From Actinoplanes cyaneus (lineage in GTDB: Bacteria > Actinomycetota > Actinomycetes > Mycobacteriales > Micromonosporaceae): DNA of 64,000 bases. Of the stretch, positions 16,014 through 24,950 are shown in pieces. The stretch's first letter is position 1. Every line of letters starts with the position of its first letter. The DNA is taken from the NCBI RefSeq assembly GCF_016862095.1, contig NZ_BOMH01000048.1:54914-118913 (forward strand). The letters run 5' to 3'. A program made the translations under genes and the position numbers. The notes under the pieces were generated by a model that worked only from the letters and a program-made list of their open reading frames with translations, did no database searches and was not told the origin of the DNA.

Positions 16014-17308
16014 CCTGCCGTGGCATCGTAGTTTGATCGTTCGGCTGCTGGCGACGTCGATCGTGATCGCCATCGCTGCGATCGCGGCGACCGCGTGGTT
16101 CACGGTCAAGACGACGACCCGGGCCATCGCGCAGCAACAAGGTCGCTCGCTCGCCGATGACACGCTGGTCTACGACACTCTGATCGGATTCTCCGCCACC
16201 CACTCGAGCTGGGACGGTGTCTCGCCCACCATCGAGGAACTGGGCAGACGTACCGGCCATCGGGTCACCCTGCTCACCGGGGACCGCCAGCCGATCGCCG
16301 ACTCGTCGGCAGGACCGAGCCTGCAAGGCGCCCGGCCGTCGGCCGTCGTCGACCCGCTCCGGGTCAACCCCGGCAGCAACGATGCGGATAAGGCAGTCAT
16401 CGATGCTCGCGCGGTCGGGCCGTACCTCCTTCCTGCTCGCGAGCGCGAGGAGCTGGACGACCCTCCTGGTCGGCACCCGTCTGGTCCGGCCGCTGCGGCG
16501 GCTCACCGCGTCCGTCCGCCGCCCGGTCGACCAGCAGGGCCGGGTCCCGGTCGGCGCCCGCGACGAGATCGGTTACCTGGCCGTGGCCCTCAACGATCTG
16601 TTCGACCGGCGGGAAACCATGGAGGCGCAACGTAAAGCCCTGGTGAGCGACCTGGCCCATGAGCTTCGCACGCCGCTGACCAACATCCGCGGCTCCATCG
16701 AGGCCGCCCAGGACGGTATGACACCGACCGACGCCCAGCTGCTGGAGGTGCTGTTCGAGGAGACGTCCCTGCTGCAACGCGTGGTGGACGACCTGCGTGA
16801 CCTGGCCGCCGCGGACACCGGAAACCTGCGGCTCCATCCCGAGTACGTGTACCTCAACGACGTCCTGACGCAGGTCGCCGACGCACACCGCGGGATCGCC
16901 GAGTCTCAGCACGTACGCCTCTCGACCGATTTCACCGTCGACCCGCAGCTGTCGGTGGACCCGGTCCGGCTGCGCCAGGTCGTCGGCAATCTGGTCTCCA
17001 ACGCCATCCGGCACACCGGCGAAAACGGTGTCATCACCCTCCGGACCGCCGCAACCCACGATCAGTTCACCATCGAGGTCGCGGACACCGGAACGGGCAT
17101 CGCACCCGCAGACCTGCAACGAATCTTCGACCGTTTCTGGCGCGCCGACTCGTCCCGCAGCCGCACCACCGGCGGCAGCGGCCTCGGCCTGGCAATCGCC
17201 CGCAAACTCATCGAGGCCCACGACGGCCGGATAACCGCGACAAGCCGACTCGGCGTCGGCAGCACCTTCACCATCACCCTGCCCCGGGCCCGTCAAGCGC
17301 CAACGTAA
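16000..17308 (+). pseudogene. Sensor histidine kinase, internal deletion and frameshift
   Basis: The N-terminus (SLIVRLLATSIVIAIAAIAATAWF, one TM helix) and part of the sensor domain read in one frame up to about 16420 (DARAVGPYLL). The kinase core reads in another frame from about 16427: GTRLVRPLRRLT (HAMP), DLAHELRTPLTNIRG (H-box), NLVSNAIRHT (N-box), DTGTGIAP and GGSGLGLAIARKL (G-boxes). The second TM helix is degenerate and the sensor domain is much shorter than in related kinases, so a deletion with frameshift is likelier than a single sequencing error. A membrane-detached kinase core starting near 16403 could still be made. Confidence 0.72.
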
Positions 17309-17452
17309 CCCGGTCGCCGGTAGACAGGGACCGCCGAGCGCCGCGAGACGCCGGGCAAGTGCTCGATCAAGGGATCGCGAGACTGACCAGAGCCAACAAG
17401 CCTGCCTCGGGATCCCGACAGTTCGCTGACATTGCACCGTGAGAATCCCGGC

Positions 17453-18067
17453 ATGTCCATCATCGGCTTTTCCCGTTCGCGTAGCGCGGCAGTGGTTGTC
17501 ACCGCCGCCGTCGCCTTGACTCTCGCCGCCGGCTGCAGTGGTGCTGCCAAGACCGACTCCTCGCCCGGCGCCCAGGGCACCACGGGTGTCGCCAGCATCC
17601 AGAAGCCGTCCGCCGCCGCCTCCGCTGAGGCCGTCGCAGCGGAGCGTCCCCTCATCCGGCTCGACGCCTCCCCCGAGGAGGCCAAACGCGCGTCGGATGT
17701 CTTCGCCGACTGTCTGCTGACGAATGGCCTTCCCAAGGCAGCGGTCATGAAGGGCGGGCGCACGATCGATCCCGCCAACATCTCGGATGTTTGGGGCCCC
17801 TTGTCCGACAAGGTGCGGGCTGACCTCAAGAAGAATTGCGCGTCGAAACAACCCGAGATGGCGCGGGACCGTGCCAGGCGGCTCGACCCGGCGTACGCCG
17901 ATCACATGCAGGCGTTCATCAAGTGCCTGAATGACCACGGCATCAAGGCTGTCCTCGAGGACGGCGAGTTGGGTTCGGTCGACGAAATGCCCAGTGGGAG
18001 CAAGGCTCATTGGATGCAGGACTGTGAACAAGAGGGCTTCGCCAGCTATTACTCGACGTTGAAATGA
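17453..18067 (+). CDS. Putative lipoprotein
   Basis: The 204-residue protein has a lipoprotein signal (VVVTAAVALTLAAGC, lipid-modified Cys near residue 27), an Ala/Ser-rich linker and a compact domain with four cysteines (FADCLLTNG, KKNCASKQ, FIKCLNDHG, MQDCEQEG). The spacing suggests two disulfides outside the membrane. I do not recognise the family. It follows the broken histidine kinase by 145 bp in the same direction; such lipoproteins occur near sensor kinases as accessory sensors, but this is inference. A hairpin follows immediately. Confidence 0.72.
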   Translation: MSIIGFSRSRSAAVVVTAAVALTLAAGCSGAAKTDSSPGAQGTTGVASIQKPSAAASAEAVAAERPLIRLDASPEEAKRASDVFADCLLTNGLPKAAVMKGGRTIDPANISDVWGPLSDKVRADLKKNCASKQPEMARDRARRLDPAYADHMQAFIKCLNDHGIKAVLEDGELGSVDEMPSGSKAHWMQDCEQEGFASYYSTLK

Positions 18068-18122
18068 TTGCGGGGCCGGACTTCTGGTCCGGCCCAGGAA
18101 TCCGCCGGCTCGCATCGCCGGG
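18064..18122. repeat. Relic of permease 3' end and its hairpin
   Basis: ATGATTGCGGGGCCGGACT (18064-18082) matches 12599-12617 at 18 of 19 bases, and CGGCTCGCATCGCCGGG (18106-18122) is identical to 12681-12697, which encodes the PAMRAA tail of the FtsX permease. The spacing between the two blocks is shorter here. This looks like the remains of a second permease gene end on the minus strand. Confidence 0.5.
18073..18095 (+). terminator. Hairpin after the lipoprotein gene
   Basis: GGGCCGGAC and GTCCGGCCC form a perfect 9-bp stem with TTCTG loop, 6 bp after the stop codon. No T-run follows. Confidence 0.55.
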
Positions 18123-18328
18123 CAGACCGGCCGAGACCGGCCAGCTACAGCGCCGATGACTACCGGCGCCCTCAGGTGAGTCGTCGTGCCCGGCCCGATC
18201 CCGAGCCCCTCAGGCTCTCGGTCGCCTCGTCGGGTCCGCCCCCTGCTCGACTGGTACGAGGGTGCGCTGACGACCTGGATCGCATCGGAGACGGTGCGGA
18301 GCAAGCGCGCCGGACCGGCCGAAAAACA

Positions 18329-18365
18329 ACGGCCCTGACCAAGATAAACCCTGGTCAGGGCCGTT
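18329..18365 (-). terminator. Rho-independent terminator of tRNA-Thr
   Basis: AACGGCCCTGACCA and TGGTCAGGGCCGTT form a perfect 14-bp stem. On the minus strand it is followed by GTTTTTCGG. It starts 6 bp beyond the tRNA 3' end and clearly ends that transcript. Confidence 0.85.
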
Positions 18366-18370
18366 CTCTG

Positions 18371-18444
18371 AGCCGCCTGACGGAATCGAACCGTCGACCT
18401 ACGCATTACGAGTGCGTCGCTCTAGCCGACTGAGCTAAGGCGGC
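18371..18444 (-). tRNA. tRNA-Thr (anticodon CGU)
   Basis: On the minus strand a 74-nt cloverleaf can be folded: acceptor stem GCCGCCT/AGGCGGC, D-arm with AGCTCAGTCGGCTAGAGC, anticodon loop CTCGTAA (CGU, reading ACG threonine codons), a short variable region, and TTCGATTC in the T-arm. The CCA end is not encoded. A terminator follows at once. No integrase or repeated 3' end suggesting an integrated element was seen beside it. Confidence 0.95.
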
Positions 18445-18541
18445 AACGAGATCTAAGTGTACGGCACCCTTCTCCCACCGATCGCTCGGGTCGCACCAAT
18501 CGGGACTGCCGATGTCACGCCGCGGCACTAGTGTGCCTTTT

Positions 18542-20305
18542 GTGACGGACGATCAGTCGAAGCCTGTCATTGCCCCATCCCCGCCATCCGGGGCGGAACA
18601 CACCGTGCCGACCCGCCCGACCAGCCTCGACCCGCAGGAGCTCGGCTTCACCCGGCGCAAACCGATCGGCTGGCTGGCGCCCCTGCTGCTGCTCAGCACC
18701 GGTCTGCGCGCGCTGCTCGCTATTCTCTTCGGGGCGTACCTGGACAAGCGCGAGCTGCAGAACGCGATGGACGACGACTACTTCGACCATTCGCGGACAG
18801 CCGACGGCGAGATCTGGCTCGACTACGTCGCGGACCTGGGCGACGGCTTCGACGCGACCTACTCGATCGCATGGCTGCTGGCCCAGCCGTCGCTGGCGGT
18901 GGACGGCGCGGCGCTGCCCCGTGGGCGGCTGCTGCTCATGGGCGGGGACCAGGTCTATCCGCTGGCCAGCGGGGACGGTTACGAGAGCCGGATGAAAGGG
19001 CCGTACCGTGCCGCGCTGCCCGAGGCGCCGGCCGGCGAGCCACGGCCGACACTCTTCGCCCTGCCGGGCAACCATGACTGGTACGACGGCCTGACCGCGT
19101 TCCTGCGCCTGTTCGCGCGCCGGAAGGACGGGCACATCGGTGGCTGGCGTACCGAACAGCAGCGGTCGTACTTCGCGGTGAAACTGCCGAACAACTGGTG
19201 GCTGTTCGCGGTGGACGAGCAGTTCGGGGCGTACATCGACGACCCCCAGCTGCTCTACTTCGAGAAAGCCGCCGGCGGGATCGGCGCCGACGATCGGGTC
19301 ATTTTGATGACGCCGTCGCCCACGTGGGTGAAGGCGAAGGACGATCCCGAGGTCTACGACGCGGTCGACTACTTCATCCGTACGATCCTGGCACCCACCC
19401 AGGCGCAGGTCCGGGTGCTCGTCTCCGGCGACCTGCACCACTACGCGCGCTACACCGGCGAGGAGCGCGAGCTGATCACCTGCGGGGGCGGTGGGGCGTA
19501 CCTGCTGGGCACGCAGAATCTGCCGCCCACGCTGACCGTTCCGCCGAAGGAGACGCTGACCCGCAGTCGCAGCCTCAGCCGCGAATACCGGCTGGCCGCC
19601 CGCTTCCCCGATGCTCCGGCGTCCCGCAAGCTGAGCTGGGGCGTCTTCCACCGGGTGCCGCGGCGCAACGCCGGGTTCGCCACCATGCTCGGCATCATCC
19701 ACACGCTGACCATGCTGCCGATGGCCAGCGCCGTCCGGCAGCCCGACGACATCAAACGCCTGTTCAGCATCCCGCTGCTGCTGATGGTCACGCTGATCCT
19801 GGTCGGCACGGTCCTGTTCGCGAGACCACCCGGCGCGGCCTCCTCGAAACACGCCCGGCACTGGATCCTCGGGCTGTCGCACGGCGTGGCGCAGATCGCC
19901 CTGGCTGCCGGCGGAGCCTGGGTGTGGCTACACCTGTGGTTCCACCACTGGCCGTTCCCGGCGCCGTTCGTGGCCGCGGCCGTCATCTACGGCCCGGTGA
20001 TCGCCATCCTGGCGACGCAGTTGGTCGCGCTGTATCTGCTGGTGGCGGGCAACTTCGACGTCAATCTCAACGAGCTGTACGCGGGTCAGGGCATCGAGGA
20101 CGCGAAAAGCTTCCTGCGGATCCACATCGCGGCGGACGGCACCCTGACCATCCACCCGCTCGGCGTGGACCGGGTCTGCCATCAGTGGTCCGCCGACCCG
20201 GACAGGGAGCCGCACGCCCCGTGGGTGCGCCCGGAGACGCCGTTGTCGGTTCGCCGCATCGAGCCCCCGATCGTCCTCACCGACCTGCCCGCTCCGCGTT
20301 TCTGA
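18542..20305 (+). CDS. Membrane-anchored metallophosphoesterase
   Basis: A 587-residue protein with a calcineurin-like phosphoesterase domain: MGGDQVYP, LPGNHDWYDG and SGDLHHYARY supply the dinuclear metal ligands. One hydrophobic segment precedes it (about residues 45-65) and three to four TM helices follow (about 395-520), ending in a cytoplasmic tail. The substrate may be a nucleotide, phosphoprotein or lipid. GTG 18542 is preferred because TAGTGT (18529-18534) lies 7 nt upstream as a leaderless -10 box; ATG 18512 would add 10 residues. It converges on the PSP1 gene. Confidence 0.85.
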   Translation: MTDDQSKPVIAPSPPSGAEHTVPTRPTSLDPQELGFTRRKPIGWLAPLLLLSTGLRALLAILFGAYLDKRELQNAMDDDYFDHSRTADGEIWLDYVADLGDGFDATYSIAWLLAQPSLAVDGAALPRGRLLLMGGDQVYPLASGDGYESRMKGPYRAALPEAPAGEPRPTLFALPGNHDWYDGLTAFLRLFARRKDGHIGGWRTEQQRSYFAVKLPNNWWLFAVDEQFGAYIDDPQLLYFEKAAGGIGADDRVILMTPSPTWVKAKDDPEVYDAVDYFIRTILAPTQAQVRVLVSGDLHHYARYTGEERELITCGGGGAYLLGTQNLPPTLTVPPKETLTRSRSLSREYRLAARFPDAPASRKLSWGVFHRVPRRNAGFATMLGIIHTLTMLPMASAVRQPDDIKRLFSIPLLLMVTLILVGTVLFARPPGAASSKHARHWILGLSHGVAQIALAAGGAWVWLHLWFHHWPFPAPFVAAAVIYGPVIAILATQLVALYLLVAGNFDVNLNELYAGQGIEDAKSFLRIHIAADGTLTIHPLGVDRVCHQWSADPDREPHAPWVRPETPLSVRRIEPPIVLTDLPAPRF

Positions 20306-20327
20306 TCAGATTGGGTCGCACGGCTCT

Positions 20328-20476
20328 GGTTTGGGGCTGACCGCGCCCACCCACGGACATCGCCCTTCCGGGCTTTGCGCTCTGGGCCGGCCACGGCCCT
20401 GCAACGCCCGGGAGGGTCCCCGCGGGAGCGACGATCTGGACCACAGCGGAGATCGGCAAAGAAGAATTTGATCTTC
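20328..20476 (+). repeat. Dispersed structured repeat, copy A (solo core)
   Basis: This copy matches 53881-54032 (same strand) and 42554-42713 (inverted). Shared blocks are a TTGGGG-x-TGACC entry, CTCTGGGCCGGCCACGG, AGGGTCCCCGCGGGAGC, GGACCACAGCGGAGATCGG and a TGATCTTC exit. CGGGCTTTGC (20369-20378) pairs with GCAACGCCCG (20401-20410). It fills the space between two convergent genes and lacks the long hairpin and G-tract of the other copies. It may act as a terminator here. Confidence 0.75.
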
Positions 20477-20489
20477 GGGATGGGTGTTC

Positions 20490-21341
20490 TCAGGCCGTCG
20501 GGTCCGGGTTGTACTGGGCGTCGTGGGCCTGGCGGGGGCCGCAGACCGAAGCCCGGGAGCAGGAGCAACGCGAGCCGTCGGCGTCGAGGCGGACGACGAC
20601 CGAGTCTTTCGGGACGCTGTGGGCGACCACCCGGCCGTCGCCTTCCGGGGTGGTGACGCGGCTGCCGATGGCCGGGGCCGTGGCCTGGAATTGCTGGTAC
20701 AGCGGGTGTTCGTATTTGAGGCAGCACATCAGGCGGCCGCACGCTCCGGAGATGCGCAGCGGGTTCAGCGGCAGGTCCTGGTCTTTTGCCATGCGGATGG
20801 TGACCGGCTCGAAATCGGTCAGGAACGTGGCGCAGCACAGGTCGCGGCCGCAGGAGCCGATGCCGCCCTGGACACGGGCCGAGTCGCGGGCGGAGAGCTG
20901 GCGCAGCTCGACCCGGCAGTGCAGGGTGGCGCCCAGGTCGCGAACCAGGGAGCGGAAGTCGACGCGGTGCGGAGCGGTGAAGTAGATCGTGGTGCGGTCG
21001 CCGCTGCCGCTGTCCTGGTCGAGCACGTGGTCCACGGCGACGACCTTCATCGGCAGTTCGTGCGCCTTGATCAGTTTCTTGGCGGCGACCTTGGCCTCGG
21101 CTTTGCGTTTGCGGAGCGTCTCGTCGCGGCGCAGATCGTCGTCGACGGCCATGCCAGCGATCTTGGGGAAGCCGTCGGTGTCCTCGCTGACCCATTGCGG
21201 CGCCCAGACGCACTCCGCCACCTCGGGACCGTCGTCGGTCGGGACCAGCACCCGGTCGCCGACGGACGGGGTGAACTCACCCGGGTCGAGGTAGTAGAGA
21301 CGGCCATACCGGTTGAAGCTGACCGCACACAGCATGCCCAT
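20490..21341 (-). CDS. PSP1-domain protein (RicT/YaaT-like)
   Basis: The 283-residue protein has the PSP1 domain of Bacillus RicT (YaaT) at about residues 60-190, with the conserved cysteine clusters GSCGRDLCC and GACGRLMCC that bind Fe-S clusters in RicT. In Bacillus, RicT works with RicA and RicF in mRNA maturation and development; the Actinobacteria keep only this subunit, beside holB and tmk. The last 20 residues carry another Cys motif (SRCSCSRASVCGP). TAGGGT lies 7 nt before the ATG at 21341, a leaderless promoter. It converges on the phosphoesterase gene. Confidence 0.9.
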   Translation of the reverse strand: MGMLCAVSFNRYGRLYYLDPGEFTPSVGDRVLVPTDDGPEVAECVWAPQWVSEDTDGFPKIAGMAVDDDLRRDETLRKRKAEAKVAAKKLIKAHELPMKVVAVDHVLDQDSGSGDRTTIYFTAPHRVDFRSLVRDLGATLHCRVELRQLSARDSARVQGGIGSCGRDLCCATFLTDFEPVTIRMAKDQDLPLNPLRISGACGRLMCCLKYEHPLYQQFQATAPAIGSRVTTPEGDGRVVAHSVPKDSVVVRLDADGSRCSCSRASVCGPRQAHDAQYNPDPTA

Positions 21342-21507
21342 GGGAACAACCCTACGACCCAGCGGCGGTCCTGACGAGCCGTACCAAATGCCGGTTTTGA
21401 ACTACCCGCGCGGGTTGTCGCATAGATGCTGCGCAACCGCCCTAATCGACCTTCGTTGGCTAGTCCCGTAGACGCCGCCGCGGCGGCCCGCGTCGAAAGG
21501 AACCGCC

Positions 21508-23235
21508 ATGACACCTGTTCGGTCGCTGGCCGCCGGCATCGCTGCGCTCGGATTCGCGAGCACGCTCACCGTCTCGCTGCCCGCCCAGGCCGCCTCGCCG
21601 TTGCACCGGGCGCCGGCACCCTGCGAGCGGACCGGGCGGTACGCGGCCCAGTCGGAAGCGGAGTTCCTGCGGATCGAGCGGCTCGACCTTCGGGGCGCCC
21701 GGAAGCGGGAGCACGGGGCCGGGGTGACGAAGCGGGACAGCGGGGAGCGGCCATCGGTCTCGGCCCCCGGCTCTCCCGAGCGGGCCGGCGGAGACGCCCC
21801 GGCGGACGAATCAGACATTGCTGTGGGTGGGAGTGGGTCGGCCCCGGCTGCGGGTGGGAGCGCAGCCGGGGCCGCCCCGGATACCGGCGGAGACGACGGC
21901 CGGGCCGGCGGGCAGACCGGCAGCCAGAACACCGACGACCAGAGCCCGGCTGGTACGGGTCCTCACAGCGGGACGAAGGCGCCGGAGTCGGCCACCCGAC
22001 CGCGGGGCCTGTTGAGCGGCGTCGGTGATCTTCTGGGCGGCCTCGTTCCGGCCGCATACCGGGCCCGTGACGACGACCGGACGGAGCCCGCCGAACCGAG
22101 CGCCACCAGCGACGGGGACGGCACCCGGGTGATCAGCGGCGTCGGCGTCGGCGACTCCCGCAGCGTCATGATCGCGGACGGGCCGGTCAAGTCGGCGGCT
22201 GCGGGACTCCTGCTGGACGGGCGCGTCGCCGGAGCGCCCGCGGCCGAGCAGGTGTTGCAGCAGGCGCCGCCGTCGCACGGCACGCCGCTCGAGCAGCACA
22301 CCGGATCGAAGCGGTTCGGGCCGATCCAAGTCGGCGCCGGGGCGATGTCCGCGCACGCGCGCTGGAATCCGGCGATGCGATGCGCGGCCGCCGACGGGGA
22401 GACCTCGCGTTCGGTCACCCGGGCCGAGCGGATGACGCTGGGTGGTGGGCTCGTCGACGTACCGGGGACCTTCTCGGCCACCAGCAGCACCGCGCTGAGC
22501 GGGCACGGGAACGGCGCGCTGACGGTCGCCTCGTCGACCATCAGCGCCGGGCAGTTCACCCTGGCCGGGGGCGAGGTGCGGGTCCGGGTGCTGCGGGCGC
22601 CGACCCTTCGGGTCAGCATGTCCGCCACCGCCGGGGGCGAGGTTCGCTACCGGCCCGCGGTCGTCGAAATCTCGGGACCCACCATTTCCCGTACGAGGTT
22701 GAGCACCGGCAGTGACCACGTAGACGTGACGGTGAGTGACATTGGCCAGGTCACCGAGTCGTCGGCGGTTACGCTCCTGCCGTCGCAGGGATCGCCAGTG
22801 CCGTCGATTCCCGGGCTCCCCGCACCGTCGGGCGGAAGCGGCGGCGGCGCACCGGCCCGGGCGAGCGCCCCTGCGGACGGCAAAACGGTCGTTCGAGTGT
22901 CGCTCGGCGATGTCCGGCAGGCGTCCAAGGGCCATGCGCTGGCTGCGCGGGCCACCGCGATCAAGGTTGCCGTGGTGCGACCGGCGCCGGACAAGGGGCG
23001 AGGCAAGGCCGGCTACGCGTCCACTGCCGTCGTCGCCGACCTGGGGATCGGGGTGCTGGAGGCCGCCGCTGTCGCACCGGAGCACGGTAAGCGGGTCGTC
23101 GAGTCAGGAGTCCGGAATGGAACGCTGCCGATGACCGGGCCGCGGATCGCCCCGATGCTGGTCATGGGTGCGAGCTTGCTGGTCGGCGGCGTGCTCGCCG
23201 TGCTGCTGAGCGCCCGCCGCCGCCGGGCCGCCTGA
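21508..23235 (+). CDS. Secreted cell-wall protein with LPMTG sorting signal
   Basis: The 575-residue protein begins with a Sec signal peptide (cleavage likely after VSLPAQA, about residue 29). It has a Gly/Ser/Asp-rich low-complexity region (70-190), a region with repeated beta-rich segments (GVGVGDSRSVMIADG, SSTISAGQFTLAGGEVRVRV), and ends with LPMTG, a hydrophobic helix and ARRRRAA. This is a classic sortase signal, so the protein should be covalently fixed to the wall. No sortase gene is in the window. The ATG follows GAAAGGAA. Function unknown; the repeat domains suggest a surface or spore-coat structural role (inference). Confidence 0.8.
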   Translation: MTPVRSLAAGIAALGFASTLTVSLPAQAASPLHRAPAPCERTGRYAAQSEAEFLRIERLDLRGARKREHGAGVTKRDSGERPSVSAPGSPERAGGDAPADESDIAVGGSGSAPAAGGSAAGAAPDTGGDDGRAGGQTGSQNTDDQSPAGTGPHSGTKAPESATRPRGLLSGVGDLLGGLVPAAYRARDDDRTEPAEPSATSDGDGTRVISGVGVGDSRSVMIADGPVKSAAAGLLLDGRVAGAPAAEQVLQQAPPSHGTPLEQHTGSKRFGPIQVGAGAMSAHARWNPAMRCAAADGETSRSVTRAERMTLGGGLVDVPGTFSATSSTALSGHGNGALTVASSTISAGQFTLAGGEVRVRVLRAPTLRVSMSATAGGEVRYRPAVVEISGPTISRTRLSTGSDHVDVTVSDIGQVTESSAVTLLPSQGSPVPSIPGLPAPSGGSGGGAPARASAPADGKTVVRVSLGDVRQASKGHALAARATAIKVAVVRPAPDKGRGKAGYASTAVVADLGIGVLEAAAVAPEHGKRVVESGVRNGTLPMTGPRIAPMLVMGASLLVGGVLAVLLSARRRRAA

Positions 23236-23311
23236 CGGCCGGAACTCGGAACCCGCGCACCTCGCGGAACTCGGATCTCGGCACCGTGCCGGCGCCGGGA
23301 TCCGGACATGC

Positions 23312-23358
23312 GGTGGTCGCCTGTCGGCCGGATCGGGCCGGTCCGACAGGCGACCACC
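23312..23358. terminator. Bidirectional hairpin
   Basis: GGTGGTCGCCTGTCGG and CCGACAGGCGACCACC form a perfect 16-bp stem with a 15-nt loop between the LPMTG-protein gene and the convergent PPOX-family gene. No T-run on either side. Confidence 0.65.
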
Positions 23359-23443
23359 AGCGGACGTGGGTCACCGGTACGGCTTCGGGGCAGGCCGATG
23401 GTCTACCGACAGCCCGGGCTGATCCGGCTTGGACCACAGTGGA

Positions 23444-23962
23444 TCACTCGTCGTCGCGCCGCCAGAACTGACGCGGGGCATAGCCGTCGCGGCGGAGCCA
23501 GTGCTCGGTGTAGACGATCCGGTCCGGTTCGATGACCACCAGAGTTTCAGGCGGCGGCTCGGTGACCGGGCGGCCGCGTTCGACGTGCTCGTTCTCCCAG
23601 CGGAACGCCTCCCAGTACGGCGCCTGCGCCGGGTCGTCCGGCCCGAGCACCCGCGCGCGGCCGAAGATCTGCGCGCCGCGGCTGCTTGCCAACCCGGTCA
23701 GTGGCGCGAAAACACCGGCGGAGACCCGCGGGTCAGCCGCGATGTTGCGCATCTTCGGCGAGCGCGGCGACGCGGTGAACATGATGGCGAACTCCAGCGA
23801 GTAGTACCGCACCGGCGTGGCCGCTGGACCGTCCGCACCGGACGTGGCCAGCACACACATGTTCTGACCGGCGAGCAGATTCAGGATTCGTTCCTCCAGC
23901 CGGTCCCGGGTCAGACGACGGGTCGGCGCGGGCTCGGCCAGCCAGGGGTTGTTCAACGGCAT
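23444..23962 (-). CDS. Pyridoxamine 5'-phosphate oxidase-family protein
   Basis: A 172-residue split-barrel protein (QNMCVLATSGADGPAATPVR, then PKMRNIAADPRVSAGVFAPL) of the PNPOx-like superfamily, binding FMN, F420 or haem. The C-terminus (YWEAFRWENEHVERG, IVYTEHWLRRDGY) resembles a group seen in Actinobacteria with unknown substrates. TATTGT lies 6 nt before the ATG at 23962, so the transcript is probably leaderless. It stands alone. Confidence 0.83.
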   Translation of the reverse strand: MPLNNPWLAEPAPTRRLTRDRLEERILNLLAGQNMCVLATSGADGPAATPVRYYSLEFAIMFTASPRSPKMRNIAADPRVSAGVFAPLTGLASSRGAQIFGRARVLGPDDPAQAPYWEAFRWENEHVERGRPVTEPPPETLVVIEPDRIVYTEHWLRRDGYAPRQFWRRDDE

Positions 23963-24041
23963 CGACGAACAATAACGGCGGCGCGCGGCCGGTTTCGTTA
24001 CACGGGAGTCGACTGAGCGGTTTCGCAGTGCGGCCGCGCTG

Positions 24042-24653
24042 TCAGCCGACCGGTTGCGGGGACGTCAGGGTCGAGGCGTCGTCCAACAGGTCTTCGGCCT
24101 GGTCGTAGCTGTCGCCGACGGACCGCAACAGGATCGTGGCCACCTCGGCGGCGGCCCTCGCCTCCTCCGGCTCGGGGAAGCCGGCGCCCGCGACCAGCGT
24201 CAGGGCCTCGGCCGACGTGAGAACGCCGGCCAGCGTGCCGGCCAGCCCGGCCCGGGTGCGGATCATCCACGCGGCCAGGCCGTCGGCCAGCTCGGCGGTG
24301 GCGGTCATGCGGTGGGACAGACTGTCCTGACCCAGATTCAGCTGCTCGGCAGTGCGGCGGCGGGCCGACTCATACGCCTCCGCGGCGTGGCCCGACCATG
24401 TCGTGGCGAGCGGGAGGGCGCCGGCGGTGTCAGCGCAGGCCTGCGCCTGGGCACGCAACTCGGGAACGGCCTCGGCGATCGCGGCCGGGTGCAGCGCGGC
24501 GACCGCCCGCGCGGCGTCACCCGGAAGCAGGCGCACCCGTCGCAGCTCGAGCCAGACATCGTGGCCCGCCGGGGCGCCGGCCACGGACAGCACCTGGTCG
24601 ACGCGAGTCAGCAGGGGGTCGGCCGCGGTCAGGACCTGGTCGAGGCGGTCCAT
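24042..24653 (-). CDS. WXG100-like helical protein
   Basis: A 203-residue, mostly helical, Ala-rich protein. TTWSGHAAEAYESAR near residue 85 resembles the W-x-G turn of ESX/WXG100 proteins, with helices on both sides. The remaining C-terminus (to SPQPVG) has no recognisable toxin domain. It is the last gene of a three-gene set: its ATG overlaps the stop of the EspC-like gene (TGATG; a GTG at 24656 is also possible). It may be a type VII secretion substrate or structural partner; no ESX core genes lie in the window. Confidence 0.6.
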   Translation of the reverse strand: MDRLDQVLTAADPLLTRVDQVLSVAGAPAGHDVWLELRRVRLLPGDAARAVAALHPAAIAEAVPELRAQAQACADTAGALPLATTWSGHAAEAYESARRRTAEQLNLGQDSLSHRMTATAELADGLAAWMIRTRAGLAGTLAGVLTSAEALTLVAGAGFPEPEEARAAAEVATILLRSVGDSYDQAEDLLDDASTLTSPQPVG

Positions 24654-24949
24654 CACAGCCCTTTCAGGAAGCGGCGGCGGACCGTTTCGTCGGTCTGCGC
24701 ATAGTCCCGCGCATTGCTCCGCACCGAATGGGCCAGATCGGACAGTCGCGCGGAGATCCCGGCCGCCTCCTCGGCGCGCGCCTGGAGCACCGCGGTCCAG
24801 CTCTCGTGCAGTTGCCTGCCCAGCCGGCCCGGGCGGCCGGTGTCGTCGGCCCCGAACGCAGCCGCGCCCGGCAGCAGTTGCGGCACGCGCCGGTCAATCG
24901 TGGTCAGCGCGGCGGCCGCCTGATCGAGCTGATCAGCGAGCCGGTCCAT
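24653..24949 (-). CDS. EspC-like putative type VII secretion substrate
   Basis: A 98-residue helical protein (MDRLADQLDQAAAAL at the start, ESWTAVLQARAEEAAGI in the middle) with YAQTD near residue 84, matching the YxxxD type VII export signal at the C-terminal end of the helical hairpin. Size and layout fit the EspC/ESX-1-associated group. It lies between the YbaB gene (1 bp gap) and the WXG-like gene (overlapping), a set that recurs in Actinobacteria. Confidence 0.65.
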   Translation of the reverse strand: MDRLADQLDQAAAALTTIDRRVPQLLPGAAAFGADDTGRPGRLGRQLHESWTAVLQARAEEAAGISARLSDLAHSVRSNARDYAQTDETVRRRFLKGL

Positions 24950-24950
24950 C

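Noticed and set aside
16397..18406. 669-codon open frame on the minus strand across the kinase and lipoprotein
   Set aside because: It opposes two recognisable coding regions and contains no known domain.
18371..18444. Integration site of a mobile element at tRNA-Thr
   Set aside because: No integrase, excisionase or repeated tRNA 3' end was found near it.
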